DNA from: Silurus meridionalis | Taxonomy: Eukaryota > Chordata > Actinopteri > Siluriformes > Siluridae | Direction: 5' to 3' | NCBI RefSeq assembly: GCF_014805685.1 | Contig: NC_060887.1 | Coordinates: forward strand, 17,080,463-17,144,462 | DNA: 64,000 nt | Part shown: in pieces, positions 27,832-39,500 of the stretch | Layout: every line of letters starts with the position of its first letter | Position numbering within the stretch: position 1 is the stretch's first letter | The notes under the pieces: model-generated | Told to the model about the DNA's origin: nothing | Seen by the model: only the letters and a program-made list of their open reading frames with translations | The model's database searches: none | Program-made: the position numbers and the translations under genes

Positions 27832-28151
27832 CATGTAATTCTTAAAAATAATTACCTTGTTATAAGACTATAAACTAGAAAAATGGACAATTAAACTAGC
27901 CATGCCACCTATGCCACAAATTCTCATATGAAACCCGCCAATGAATCAGAACATATGAGAATTCTTGCAACCACAACGTGCCCCAGTATAATTCACACAT
28001 ACCATACTGCAATATATTTAAACAGAGCAGTTTAATCAAATGGCTTAGCCACTTTTTCAATTCAGTGGCTTAATCTTATGACTGCAAGTGTTAAGACACT
28101 TATGACCTGGCACATCCATTACTGTAGCAAACAGAGCATCATGTTACTCAC

Positions 28152-28216
28152 CTATGCAGGCATGGACCCTTACGGAGAGTTGTGTTCGTAGGATTATACT
28201 GTGCTTTTTGCCTCGT
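28152..28216 (-). CDS. fhod3: fhod3 coding exon 3
   Basis: A 65-bp exon on the minus strand, bounded by TTTCCAG| at its 5' side and CATAG|GTGAGT at its 3' side. Joined to the two bases carried over from exon 2, it reads G-RGKKHSIILRTQLSVRVHACI. This is the FHOD3 stretch at the end of the GTPase-binding-like domain, just before the armadillo-type FH3/DID region. Exons 1 to 3 sum to 337 bp (112 codons plus one base), so exon 4 must begin in phase 1; in known FHOD3 the next residues are EKLYNSSGR. I searched by eye for that exon and the following one through 28,151-1 on the minus strand and did not find either. Exon 4 therefore probably lies beyond the left edge of the window, making intron 3 longer than 28 kb. 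Confidence 0.94.
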
Positions 28217-31200
28217 CTGGAAAGAAGGAAGAAATGTATAGTTGTATAAGTACAAAACAAAGGATTTTTTTTGTTCAAAATATTCTAGAAAAATGAACAA
28301 TAAATGAAACATATATATTTTATTATATATTTTATGTATACTATATTTTCCCCAGACTGCTACACAGCCATCTTCAGCCTCCCACCCTGTTTCTAACACG
28401 CTTTTCATGTTTGATCCATCATAAGTGTTTGTATCACCGAAGTATTTGTTTTAAGATACATATTGTATTTGCTTTATTACCTTTCGTTTGCATCTATCTC
28501 ATTTGTATCATTCGTCTGCAATTTTAGGTAGCTCCTGGATGATAAATAATTAGAAACTAACCGATAAAACAAACATTGCAATCAAGCCATTCTTTGGAAG
28601 TCAAAATACAATAACACCTCTCTCCAGTTCGGGATATCTGATTCCTTTTGTTACGACTGGTCTTATATGAGGGTCAGGTCTTGCTGAGTTACGTGCCTTG
28701 GGGGGAATGTACCCATGTGTGGGCTTGAGTGTCAAATTCATGACCTTGTGACAGCCTGGACCCTGCCGATTTCCTATGGCTTCTTTATTGCTGCTAAAGG
28801 AGGCTCAGAGGGAAGCCATGCAGACTGAGAATACTGAAGAAAGCTTTGACACTAAAGAAAACTAAAATATAGGAACTGTGCATCACTATAGACTCAATTT
28901 TATTTATAGTTAAAAAAACAAATATATTAGCTGACAAGGATATGACACGGAGTTAAAATGTACTCGCATGTGATGCACACTCTACCCAGTTCCACATTGG
29001 GGTTATAATGAATTGAATTCAATATGGAAATCATTATTGCTGTGGGCATTACTGCACCACACTGACCTCGAATGACATTAGTTCATTAAAAACATTTTGG
29101 CAACACAAACAAATGCAATCAGTTAACATGGAAATGGAATGGGATATTGGCAAAAACGGAACAGGATGCCTTGAATCATTACTCTAACGTACATTCAACC
29201 TTGCCACTGAAGTTTCACAGATAATACCACTGGGGCTTCATAAATCTGCTGTATTGTACAGGTTGCATACCATGAAAGATGTTTGATGGTCTGCTTGGCA
29301 GCCTGCCAGAGGTGGCATTGCTCAATTTGAAAAAATCCAGAACTAGTCTCATCATTATGTTACATCCTTATACACACAAACACTATCATAAGATGCTACA
29401 TATACACCTACCAAACAGGAAGGAAATCTGCTTAAATTACAGACCGGAAAACAGGACCCAAGCCTGTATAAATCTACATGCACAGGCCTCACAGGCAGGG
29501 TATAAGTGTAGCGTTTCCTAAAGCAACATGGCACCAGGTGCAATTTAATCCCTGTGCTGTTGCAGCTAATCAGTAACTGGATCTAAATGGTAATGAACTT
29601 TGTGCTTCCCCATGCTTGCAACATTATCCCAGCTACTAACCAAAACCTGGGTCCTTGCTGCCTCACACAGCCATTATCAAATTAAACAATGGGGTTTTAC
29701 AATATGCATGAGACACCCAAAGGAAAACATTATTATAAATGAATGTTTAGAGCAAGAACTGAACTGAATATGAGCTATGACTATTAAGCAAGATGAAGGT
29801 ATAGAGGTAACTGAAGGGTTTAAATAAAGCCATCATTTACTGCACAGTTATCCAAAACCAGCTCCATTTTGTCCTTGAATTGCATGAACAGCAGTTGCAT
29901 GATATTTGGGATATACTTCCAAAACAATCCCAATGTATGATGGAAATGGTTAGCAAAGTGTGATAAACAGTGTATCATCTGCAGCCTTCTTCTGCTTGTG
30001 GTTTGGTTGGACTGAATTGCCTTTCCTTAGCCAGATGACTCAGGATTTTTCCATTCTTTAGCACATGCTTGTGCGAGTCGAATAACCCAGGCACACTTAT
30101 TCTGTTCTGTGCAACCCAAACACCCTTCCTAGCTGAAATCTGTTTATGGTGAAGAGGAAAAAGTGCATTGTTGTGAGGAGGACAAGATCAGTCCTGCATA
30201 TCGTTATCTTCCAAAGATACTGCCCACTCAAAGCACAGAAAGAACCGAAAGATGTTGAGTACTTTTTTTTATCAAGTTCTATCGAGAAAGAATGCCAGAT
30301 TAGACACAAACAGGCATTACGGTAACTGTATGAACTTGAAGATCATATAGGTCTATCATTACATGGCTGATGGTGCCAAGCTTTGCTCCTGTATGGGCCG
30401 TTATGCCAGAAAAAAAAATGCGCGGTGAGGAAAGAGCTGAGGCAAGCAGCAGCTTTTTGCCCATGCAAGAAGTATGACTACGCTACTTTTTATTTATAAT
30501 CATAAACCTCTCTGGCTTAATTCAGGACCCATGTGGTCTCTACTGGTCTGTGTGGAGACTTGGCAGACAGCCTCTTTGCCCTGCACCCCCCCAGTATTAT
30601 TTGCCCGTTAATAGATATTCTTCACCTATGAAGCCGTATTGATGGAGGAAGAAAAAACATGAACTAAGGAAAGAAAGAGATAAGATTGCTTACTCAAATA
30701 GCTTGTTGAATTGGAGTGTATACAAAACCAACCATTGCCTCCTAATCCACAGCTGACGTATTTGTCTTGATGGCTCAAAAACACCTAAACTAGTTCACTT
30801 CAATGTTTAGCAGTCTGTGCTCAACTCATGTTGCCTGCTCCAGGCTAATCAGTGGCAGACCAAAATGACCATTATTCAGCTTTTTGCAGGCCAAAAAGCT
30901 GACATTTTATTTTTCTACATTATGTGGTTAATCAAGCAGTGTGGAGAAGCCGATGCTTGCTTACGCAGAGTTAACACTACTTCTGTCATAGCATTCATGA
31001 ACAGAAAAGCTTAAGTGAATTCTGTGTTTTATGATGTAAATGTGCTTATATATAAAGCAGCAAGTTAAATTACCAGATCATTTTAATGCAAATGTCTTGT
31101 TCACATGGTGACACTAATCCAATCACATATAGTCCACTAACTCTATGTGAACAATTGATAATAATCTTGAGGCATCAGTGCCAACAGGAATAACAAGCCA

Positions 31201-32680
31201 ATACTGACAATCAGGCCATATAAGAGTGAAACTGTTCTGGGCTGAGTTTCTCAACCACAGCATGAACATCATTACATGGTAGAATAAGCATCACATTGCA
31301 CACTACACTTTCCCCTCCAGATAAGCTGTTGAGATGTTTAACTTTACTTTGTTTGGGGGAACTGGGTACTGTCACACATAATCAACTTTGTCATGTATTT
31401 CTTCCTGCTAAAGTGGCACCATTTTAGTACTGACGCCATGCGCAGTACACAGTATCAGTTCATCTCTAATTATCAAGATTTGGGCTTAGCTGGAAGGGAA
31501 TAATTCTTAATTTTGGCAAGGGTGTGTGGTAATGATGTATTGAATAATTATAATAACAACAATTTTTCTTTTTAATTGTTAGAACTCTCCTTGTTTGCTA
31601 GTTTCCATTTCATCAACAATCAATCCCCAGGCCCCAAGGTCTCTGAAAACAGATCACAGTAACCGCATGGATATATGCAAATATCTCACTGTTTCCACTC
31701 TTCCAGGCATTGCACCTTTGCCTGTCATTTACTACAGCAATAAGGGACGAATCCATTGACCAAGCTGAGCTCTGAGCACCGTTCTACCATTTATCCATGT
31801 AATCCACACAAATATTCAAAGCTTTCCTATTAAATAAACTAGGCGTCTCTCGAGGGCCAGACGCTAACCGATCCCGACTTCAGCTACTCTGGCAAACCAG
31901 CCAGGAAAAAATAGCAGTGATTTGAGAGGGAAAGTGAAAAAAAAAGGAAAGAAAGAGGAATAGAGAGATTTTGATATTATTCATTAATTTCCAGAGTTTT
32001 ATCTCAGGAGACAAGGAGACAAAGTGATTCTCTGGAATGCGCTGAAGCCTCGCCAATACTAGGGTCAACTTTAACAACGACGCTGTAGTGGAGATGGGGC
32101 CCCTAGTCACAGTTGCTGATGGATCTCCTCCATGGTGCTGTGGTGTGGTAGTGATTATAGCCGCTAACCCAGGACGACATGGTTATATTCACCTTGCAGA
32201 ACGAGGCGTCAGAGGATTTTTCCTTAATCGGGTCCCAAAATGACTACATATGACTGAGACGCCTGTGGAATGTAACCTGTGATCTGTATCTGTTACCCAC
32301 GATCCTCATTTAAAAAAGAGCCCTCAACAGCTTGATCTTGGGATTTATGAAAAATGCATGAAAAGTCTTCATTGTCCTTATTAAATAAAAGCAGAAATGG
32401 TTTTATTTACCACTTTTATAAACTCAGAAACAAAACTGGAAGACAAAAAAAAGGTCAAAGTGGTCTGATTTAACTGTGTAGTTCATCCATATTTTAGACT
32501 CCGTAATCATAGAACACAACAGCGGTAAATGGTGGGGGCTGTAAACGTGAGCTTATCCAGGCCATAAAAGCACTGTGTGCTGAATTACCCTGTTATTAAC
32601 AGTAATGTAGTCCTCCACTCCTCTCTACAGCCCACTCAGACACTCTGCATGGGTCTAGAAGGATACAGAAAGAGCAAGTG

Positions 32681-32682
<2 letters not shown>

Positions 32683-32727
<45 letters not shown>

Positions 32728-32746
32728 AAAAGAGAGAGAGAGAGAG
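32683..32746. repeat. (GA)n microsatellite
   Basis: Two pure AG blocks separated by CAAA. Confidence 0.95.
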
Positions 32747-33838
32747 AAAGAAGTTGGCACTGCCTTGCCTCTTCTAAAAGTGCAGAGAGGTGGCTGAATT
32801 CTGCCTCTTCTCCAGACTTCATTTACTTCCATTTACTTTCTCTCTCTGCCTTTGGTTTCCAATCGACAAACTGACATTGAGCCTGGTCCAGTAAAAACAC
32901 AATGGCAAAGGACAGGGCCAGCCTCCACGTTTACATAAATATATTGACGAATACCTGTGGTCTTGTTGAATAACAGGCTCACTTGCCAACAGCGAGTCTG
33001 ACATCAACAGTAGTGAACGGATCCTGGGGGCTGTGTCAACTCAGCGGTTAGAAAAGATAACTGGGAGCATCTAATAAAACGGGCCAAATACTGCATTTTC
33101 ACTTTATATACTGTATGGTAATGACTTTATGTTCCAGATTTATTTTTCTGGCCGCTGCTAATATAGTCCTGTTAACTATACATAAAAATATCTAATTCTG
33201 TGGTTACTTAACATGTCAAATAGCCATTTAAAACCACAATTAGGGTTTAAAATAAGCATTCTCTCTGGGAGATTATTGATTACGTGATGTCAAATAGTGC
33301 CACTTATTGTGTGTGCTTGACATCACCTTAACTCTTACTGATCGTGCCAGGGGAAGAAAGACTTCTATGCAAAGTCTGCAGAATGACATGAAAGTGACTT
33401 GAGATTGTTAGGACTTTCTGATAGCCTTTGCAGAAAGATTTCATAATGTCTCGAGAGCACTGGACAAGAGTGTTTTAGCAGTTGGGCTTGATATAAGCCA
33501 CAAGGCAGGTATGCGCACTAAACTGAAGATTACTTCTTATGGTTATAGCAGGACCACTTACATCAAGTAAGCAACAAAAGTTTAACTTTAAGCCTTCGGG
33601 TGATTTAATTCAATCCTATTTTTTTGTATATCAGTTTCAAAAAGATTTTTAGATCTAGATCCCAAGATCTGGAAGCTACAGCAACCTGAGATAACATGAA
33701 AATTAACCTTTGAGCTGAACCAAACTTTACCATACTATGAGGTCAAACAACACTAGGTTTGCTGAACTGATGTTTATTATATTGTGAATAAGAGTAATGG
33801 CATGAGCAAATAATAATAAAAAAAAGATACTGTAGCAG

Positions 33839-33868
33839 TACACAGGTAAAATTAATTTTACCTGTGTA
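33839..33868. repeat. Perfect 30-bp palindrome
   Basis: Reading in from either side gives TACACAGGTAAAATT with no spacer, so both 15-base arms pair perfectly. Each arm holds CAGGTAA, an E-box-like site of the kind bound by ZEB factors. It is not part of a recognisable repeat. Confidence 0.85.
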
Positions 33869-34665
33869 AAAAGTATTTATGTCGTCCTTACCCTGTCATG
33901 CACGTTACAGAAATGTTAAGGACTTTCAGTCACTTGAAGTGAAGCAGGTTGGCTATCGGTAAAAATCTTGATCATTCCTAATGGAATCGAATTAGCCAGT
34001 GAGGTACAGCGAGCAGGAAATGAATACAGATCCTTGTGGCTGGGGATTTGAAAATCTTGCTGAAAAACAATGATCACATTGTCATGACCCCTGCCCCAGG
34101 GTCCATGTATACCTCTGAGCCTTCACATACAATCAGAGGTCTGATTACCATACTGTAATGGCTCACAGATCAGACCGAAACTCTTGAGTGATTTATTACA
34201 GAGCAGAGAATTCAAATACCTCATGCTTAATATCTACTGTAATATTAAACCCAATGTAATAACGTGTAAAACCAAACTGCAGTTTTTGATGGGTGTCTTC
34301 CAGGGAAACTTTTTTCATGAATAGTTGATACAATGCTGGGATGTTAAGAATGTTATTGAACAGTTTGGAACTCCTTACAGGCCGTACTGATAATATGAAG
34401 GCTTTGCGTGCATTAACACATGGTGCTTTAAACTCTGGTGTTTAGCCTAATGAATTATTCAACACTTCAGTACACTTCATTATAAAATAAACTGCACACT
34501 TCTGGAAACACTTTGCTGGCTTATGATTACCCAATCCCAAAAAGAGAATCGAAACCTTAAATAAGAATGTAAAATATTGCGAAACGCTTTTTCAAACATA
34601 TGTTACACATTATAGGATATGCTATAGATAACTTGGTTAAAACAAAACAGGACCCCGGTGCTTAC

Positions 34666-34772
34666 CCTCCATCCTCCTGGAAGCCCTCCAGCTCATCTTT
34701 CTGCTCTGCCAGAGTAGAATCCAGATCCAGGTAGCTTCCATTATGAGATAGCTGCAGAGCACAGTCATCGAG
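34666..34772 (-). CDS. fhod3: fhod3 coding exon 2
   Basis: The reverse complement reads a pyrimidine-rich tract ending TTCCTGCAG, then an exon translating as LDDCALQLSHNGSYLDL followed by DSTLAEQKDELEGFQEDG, then GG and the donor GTAAGC. This is the FHOD3 segment that directly follows ...LLKAP-K in the protein family. The acceptor is in phase 0, matching exon 1. The length is 107 bp (35 codons plus two bases), so the exon ends in phase 2. It encodes the middle of the N-terminal GTPase-binding-like domain. It is separated from exon 1 by an intron of about 8.85 kb and from exon 3 by one of about 6.45 kb. No stop or frameshift is present, so the gene appears intact here. Confidence 0.95.
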
Positions 34773-35769
34773 CTGCAGGAAGGAAAAAATGCACATGCAT
34801 TCCATAAGGTTTTTCCACGAGTCATTTTCTGTACAGGATCTTAGTCAAATATGTGCCTTTGAAGAAGCAAAAGAATTATATTACAGTAGTAGATATGCAA
34901 AACCCTCTGTAGCTCCTTCTCAGCTGTTTTAGTTAGAAGCATGTAATTAATGTAACTGTTTTATAAGAAAAACATTTTCATGACAAAACAATGTCATAAA
35001 AACTAGCATGTTGTGACATTCGCTCTATAAGTCGAGCGCTTTTATGGTCAAGATCATATTTCATCTGAATTGTATGCTGTCAGTGATTGAACAAGATGCA
35101 TGTTGTCTTGTGTCACGAACGTTCGAATCTCTAGGAACTCCCGAATCACCAGTCACATGCTCCTAAAACTGTTTGAAATCTCAAGCTCTGTCCTGTAGCG
35201 AATTCACCACTTGCCCTATTCAAGCAAGCACAGTTCTATTTCATCTGGTCCTGAGGATCGGTCATATTGTTTCATTTGTTACATTGGGTTTTAATTGTTT
35301 GTTTAAAATAAAAAGTATCGATCCCTCTATATCTATTTCTAATTTCAGACTATATAACTTTAATCAATTTGTTGAACATAATATTGGGTGCGTAATTTTT
35401 TTTTACAGAAAATTTATCTCTGGCAGTTGTTTTACTGACCTCCCTTAGCTCACTTTAGTTATCCCAGTAGCTAAGCTGTCATCACTTCACAGGTTACAAA
35501 GCGCTCCCTATAACTATCTAAACCTAATGTACAAATGAAATGATTTATCACCTGTGATTGGAGTGTTGTGAGACATCAAACTAGGTTTACTCTCTTGTGG
35601 TCTGTTCTTAAACTCTCCCGGGCCCCTGCTGGAGGCAGGCCTGTTTGTTGACACTCAATTACAGCCCAGTGATAGGATTTGAAACCTCCCAGGGGGCATG
35701 TGTTAGAGTGCAGTGTGATCTGTCAATCAACAAGTCAGCCAGGTCAGCCCCAATTTTAAACATGCTAAT

Positions 35770-35772
<3 letters not shown>

Positions 35773-35836
<64 letters not shown>
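35773..35836. repeat. (CA)n microsatellite
   Basis: Thirty-two AC units followed by GCGC and a degenerate tail. Confidence 0.95.
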
Positions 35837-35838
<2 letters not shown>

Positions 35839-36519
35839 GCCTGCACACACAAATGCACATGCACAGTTCAAGTCTTAACCTCCCCTGGGCTGAACAAGTC
35901 TGCTGGTTGTCCAAGCAAATCCCAGCCCCTGGCACGGGTATGAATATCCTCAATGTGCTGGTAATATGTGGAGTTTATTTAAGCTAACATGTCTAGAATA
36001 CCTCAGAGGTCATATCTCAGCGGCCCAGTTCCTGACCTATGATCACCCTTTAATTCTGATGTGTCATGTTTAAAAACACTGATTTTACAAAATTACAATC
36101 TTTTCTACAGTCCAATTGACTTTCCAGAGACCCTTTACTCAAACAATGGAATGTCTCGATATTAGGTAATAAAAAAGGCACTTCTCTCATACCTCAAAAA
36201 TTGTTAGAGCAGGATCGGTTTTCCCAAAACTATCTAAACTATCAGTAAGAGTCTAATAGTCCGTGTCTGTCTAAAAGGCACTAATGTAAAACGACTTGAT
36301 GAACAGAATGTGAGCTTCGTAAGTAATAGGATTAACAGCCAGGTTTCTCAGAGTGTTAGCCAAAACCTTGTCTCTCCTGGTCAAATCAACATCAAAACAG
36401 AGGGGGATGGAAATTGCATTTTAAATTTACATTTCTTTATGTATTAAAGTTTACTATAATAATCAATTTCAAACAGGAAAGTTTGAAGTTCATCCTGTTA
36501 TAAAAGAGCATACATTTGT

Positions 36520-36542
36520 AAAAAAAAAAAAAAAAAAAAAAA
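36520..36542. repeat. Poly(A) tract
   Basis: A run of 22-23 A residues. No SINE or retrogene body is recognisable in front of it. Confidence 0.9.
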
Positions 36543-39500
36543 GTTGTAAACTTATGTTATTAAATATATATCAGAGAACAGACCTGAATTGTAAGAAGGT
36601 ATTAATAACTTCTCTATAAACTCAGTTGTAGTGTATTTCAAAAAACAGGTTCATATTCATGTCCTTGCTTTAATATGCTAATATCATTTCCATAGTAATA
36701 ACTCACAGAAAAGCAATTTTCTATTTCCTGGCAACAATTTTAATCTTTGGATATTTTTTTTGGATATAAAGAATGCATACCGAGTGAAAATTAATTGGGT
36801 GTCACTTTCTTATTTGAATGAAGAATATTCTAGAAAGGAAAAGGCATGAAAGCGAACAAATGTCACATAAACCTTATCCTCAGCTGCCTTTCTGCTGCTC
36901 TGATGTGGTTCAGCATCCTGCTTCACTAATTATAGTAACTTAATTAAAGCGGAGAAGGCGAGAGGATGCTAACTGGTAAAGCTATTAAACAGCTTTGATC
37001 CCTAAGGTCTAGCTGTGAGAACAAGGTAGTGCTGAGACTCTGACATCACTCTGTATCACATCTGACAGTCTTCCTGTGAAATAGACAGAAGAGGCAGAAG
37101 GAGAGACAGTATCCCTTATCAGCACATTGCAGCTCCCATTCAGCAGCTGTCCGAGACGTCACAGTTTACAAATGTACAAAGCGCAGGACAGAGGGGCAAA
37201 AGCATTGACCGGAAGAAGGACCAAATTACAGTACTGATCCCTAAAACGACAGGAAATCCAAACGTGTAAGCCAAAGAAACTATATTTAAACGCCCATGAA
37301 CGGGCATGCCTGAAAGAGGTAGGGAATGGGTGTGGCATGAAAATGAGCATTCAAGAACAAAAAGAGAGACACAAATGGTGATCTCTTTCACCCCATCTCT
37401 CAGTTCAGCAGTCTCCGTAAACTTGAAACCATTTCTGTATTTGACACCTAAGTGCTTGCTGTAATAAATATCATTTGCAAAAAAAATCAACAACAGCCTT
37501 TTGGAGAAATCTGGACTGACATTAAATTAAACAACAGGACTATTAAGTTTCTGTTAATAGTTGACACATAGCCGAATGCTAATGTATGTGCTACTCAGCT
37601 TAAGAAGCCCTTACATTACGTCCTTAGACTGAAGTGTTGCACTTTCTGCTCCTGCCAAGACACCCATGCTTGTATTTACAACTTTAAGAGTCCAAAAAAA
37701 CTGGCTGCTTCCTCATGACTTGGCAAAGTAATTTAGTAGGGAAAAAAACCCAGCCACCTAATCTTTTTTTTTTTCTTTTTTTTTCTTCCTGGAGAGTCCA
37801 GCTGTGCTCCATTGGTCGCAGACTGACCCAAATATTTCAGTGGTGGAAACCCAACGCAGGTAGTTTAGATTACCGGACAGGCCCGGAATGAACAAGGAAA
37901 ACTGATAAGCATCAGTCTGTAAGTCAGTCATGGAGTTTCACACTGCTGCTACAACTGAGGTTTAGCTCTGCTTGATCAGTCAGGACAGTGTCAGAACATT
38001 GGGGTAGGTCAAAACAGTGTTAGAAGAGTAGGGTCAGTTAAAAGCAATTGGCACAGTCTCAAACAGATGCTTCTTGACTAGAGGATCTGCATTATATGTG
38101 AAACAACTATGCGACTTTTGTTTGTTCAACTCGTACCTTGCTTACATTGGCTGGTGTTTATCTGAATCCCGTAAAAAAAAAAAACAGATTGTGAAAGATT
38201 TGTCCAGTTCGATTTAACCACTTTAAATGATAAATGATTTAATCAGAAAACATTTGCCACTGTTCACGTTGACACCTCACACATATTTGCATTTGGAAAA
38301 ATGCCATAGATGGTCTTGAAAGAGTTAGAAGGAAAAGCTAACATATTAATCTGAAAATAAACAAAAGAAAGTGCAGTGTGTAAAATCAAAAAATTCCCAT
38401 TAACACAAGTGCCGAGTCCTGTGGGAATATACAACTTCCTGGTCAAAACACCCAGTCATTGGTAGACCAGTGGTAGGCAGGTCACCCTTATGTCCCCTCC
38501 ATGTGATCTCGTAGATTTGCTTTCGGTTATGACAAAAATAATTGTGCAACATACAAACCTCTTATTGCACCTTATTCCTGACACACAGATCAGTGTAGGA
38601 ACTGCTCATGTGAGTACCTGAATTCATGGAGGCGATAATGTGTCCCCACCCAGTTTGTGACCTGTTGACCTTGTGGCTAGGAGACTGAAGCTGAGGACCA
38701 GACCTGGCCTTTTCGCTCCAACCACAGAGCAGAGCCTGAGGCTGGGACACACTAAAAATAAAAAGCTCACTGGGAACCAAGATTACCCTCCAAATCCACA
38801 TGCTCAATCTCATCCTCAATTTAATCTCCAAGCAGGGCTTTTGCAAACATGAAGGCAAAAATAAACCACAGCATGCACTTGAAAGTATACTGTATAATTT
38901 CTTTTACTTTTTACTTTAAAACACTTGTGTACTTTTTCCATATTGTATAGAAATCTGTTCTATCAGTCCAGTACAAAGTCGACGCATTACTTAAACACTG
39001 CACAGTGCCTCTGATTCTTTTTCTTTAAGGGTCAGCTGTTGAATTTGAAACAAACATCTGTACACACTGAAGCCATGCTTTCGAATATCCTTAGCGCTAT
39101 TTTTCAGCTCCAGAAATATATCAATGCGTGACTCTACGACAAAAACAGAGCTAAACAGATGTCTATTTCTCATCGCTAATTAGTCAAAAGCAGACCTAGC
39201 CATTTCAACGTGCACATCAACACAAAAGAAGCTCGTCTCTTGTTCACTTGCTATAATAGGTCCTCTGGTGTCCATCCAACATGAAGTGCACAATTAGCAA
39301 TCATTAAAATGCACAAGTGGCGTGGAAGAGACTGCATTAGCAATCCTCCGTCCCTCAAAGGGACATGTTACGGCGAAGCCTGAGCATGAAGCCCTGAGTG
39401 CTCTCAGTATGGATGTTTTTCTGCAGACAGCGGTGAAAAGCATAGAGAAATATGCCGCAGAGCTGCAAAACCTCAACTCTACATAACAATGTCTAAGGCT

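Larger units (their letters stand above)
25095..28151 (-). other. fhod3 intron 3, right part: no genes proven
   Basis: The intron continues to the donor of exon 3. It holds (CA)n at 25,506-25,531 and a long compound (GT)n at 27,611-27,831. At 26,369-26,797 there is a plus-strand open frame of 142 codons in locally CpG-containing sequence. It has no recognised domain and no support as a gene. Confidence 0.5.
28217..34665 (-). other. fhod3 intron 2
   Basis: Intron of about 6.45 kb with GT donor and CAG acceptor. It contains a (GA)n tract at 32,683-32,746 and a perfect 30-bp palindrome at 33,839-33,868. I see no transposon protein remnants and no nested gene. Confidence 0.75.

Noticed and set aside
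27571..27834. Histidine/threonine-rich open frame
   Set aside because: It is the translation of a (GT)n microsatellite.
36490..36545. Retrogene or SINE insertion signalled by poly(A)
   Set aside because: No element body or target-site duplication is recognisable in front of the A-run.
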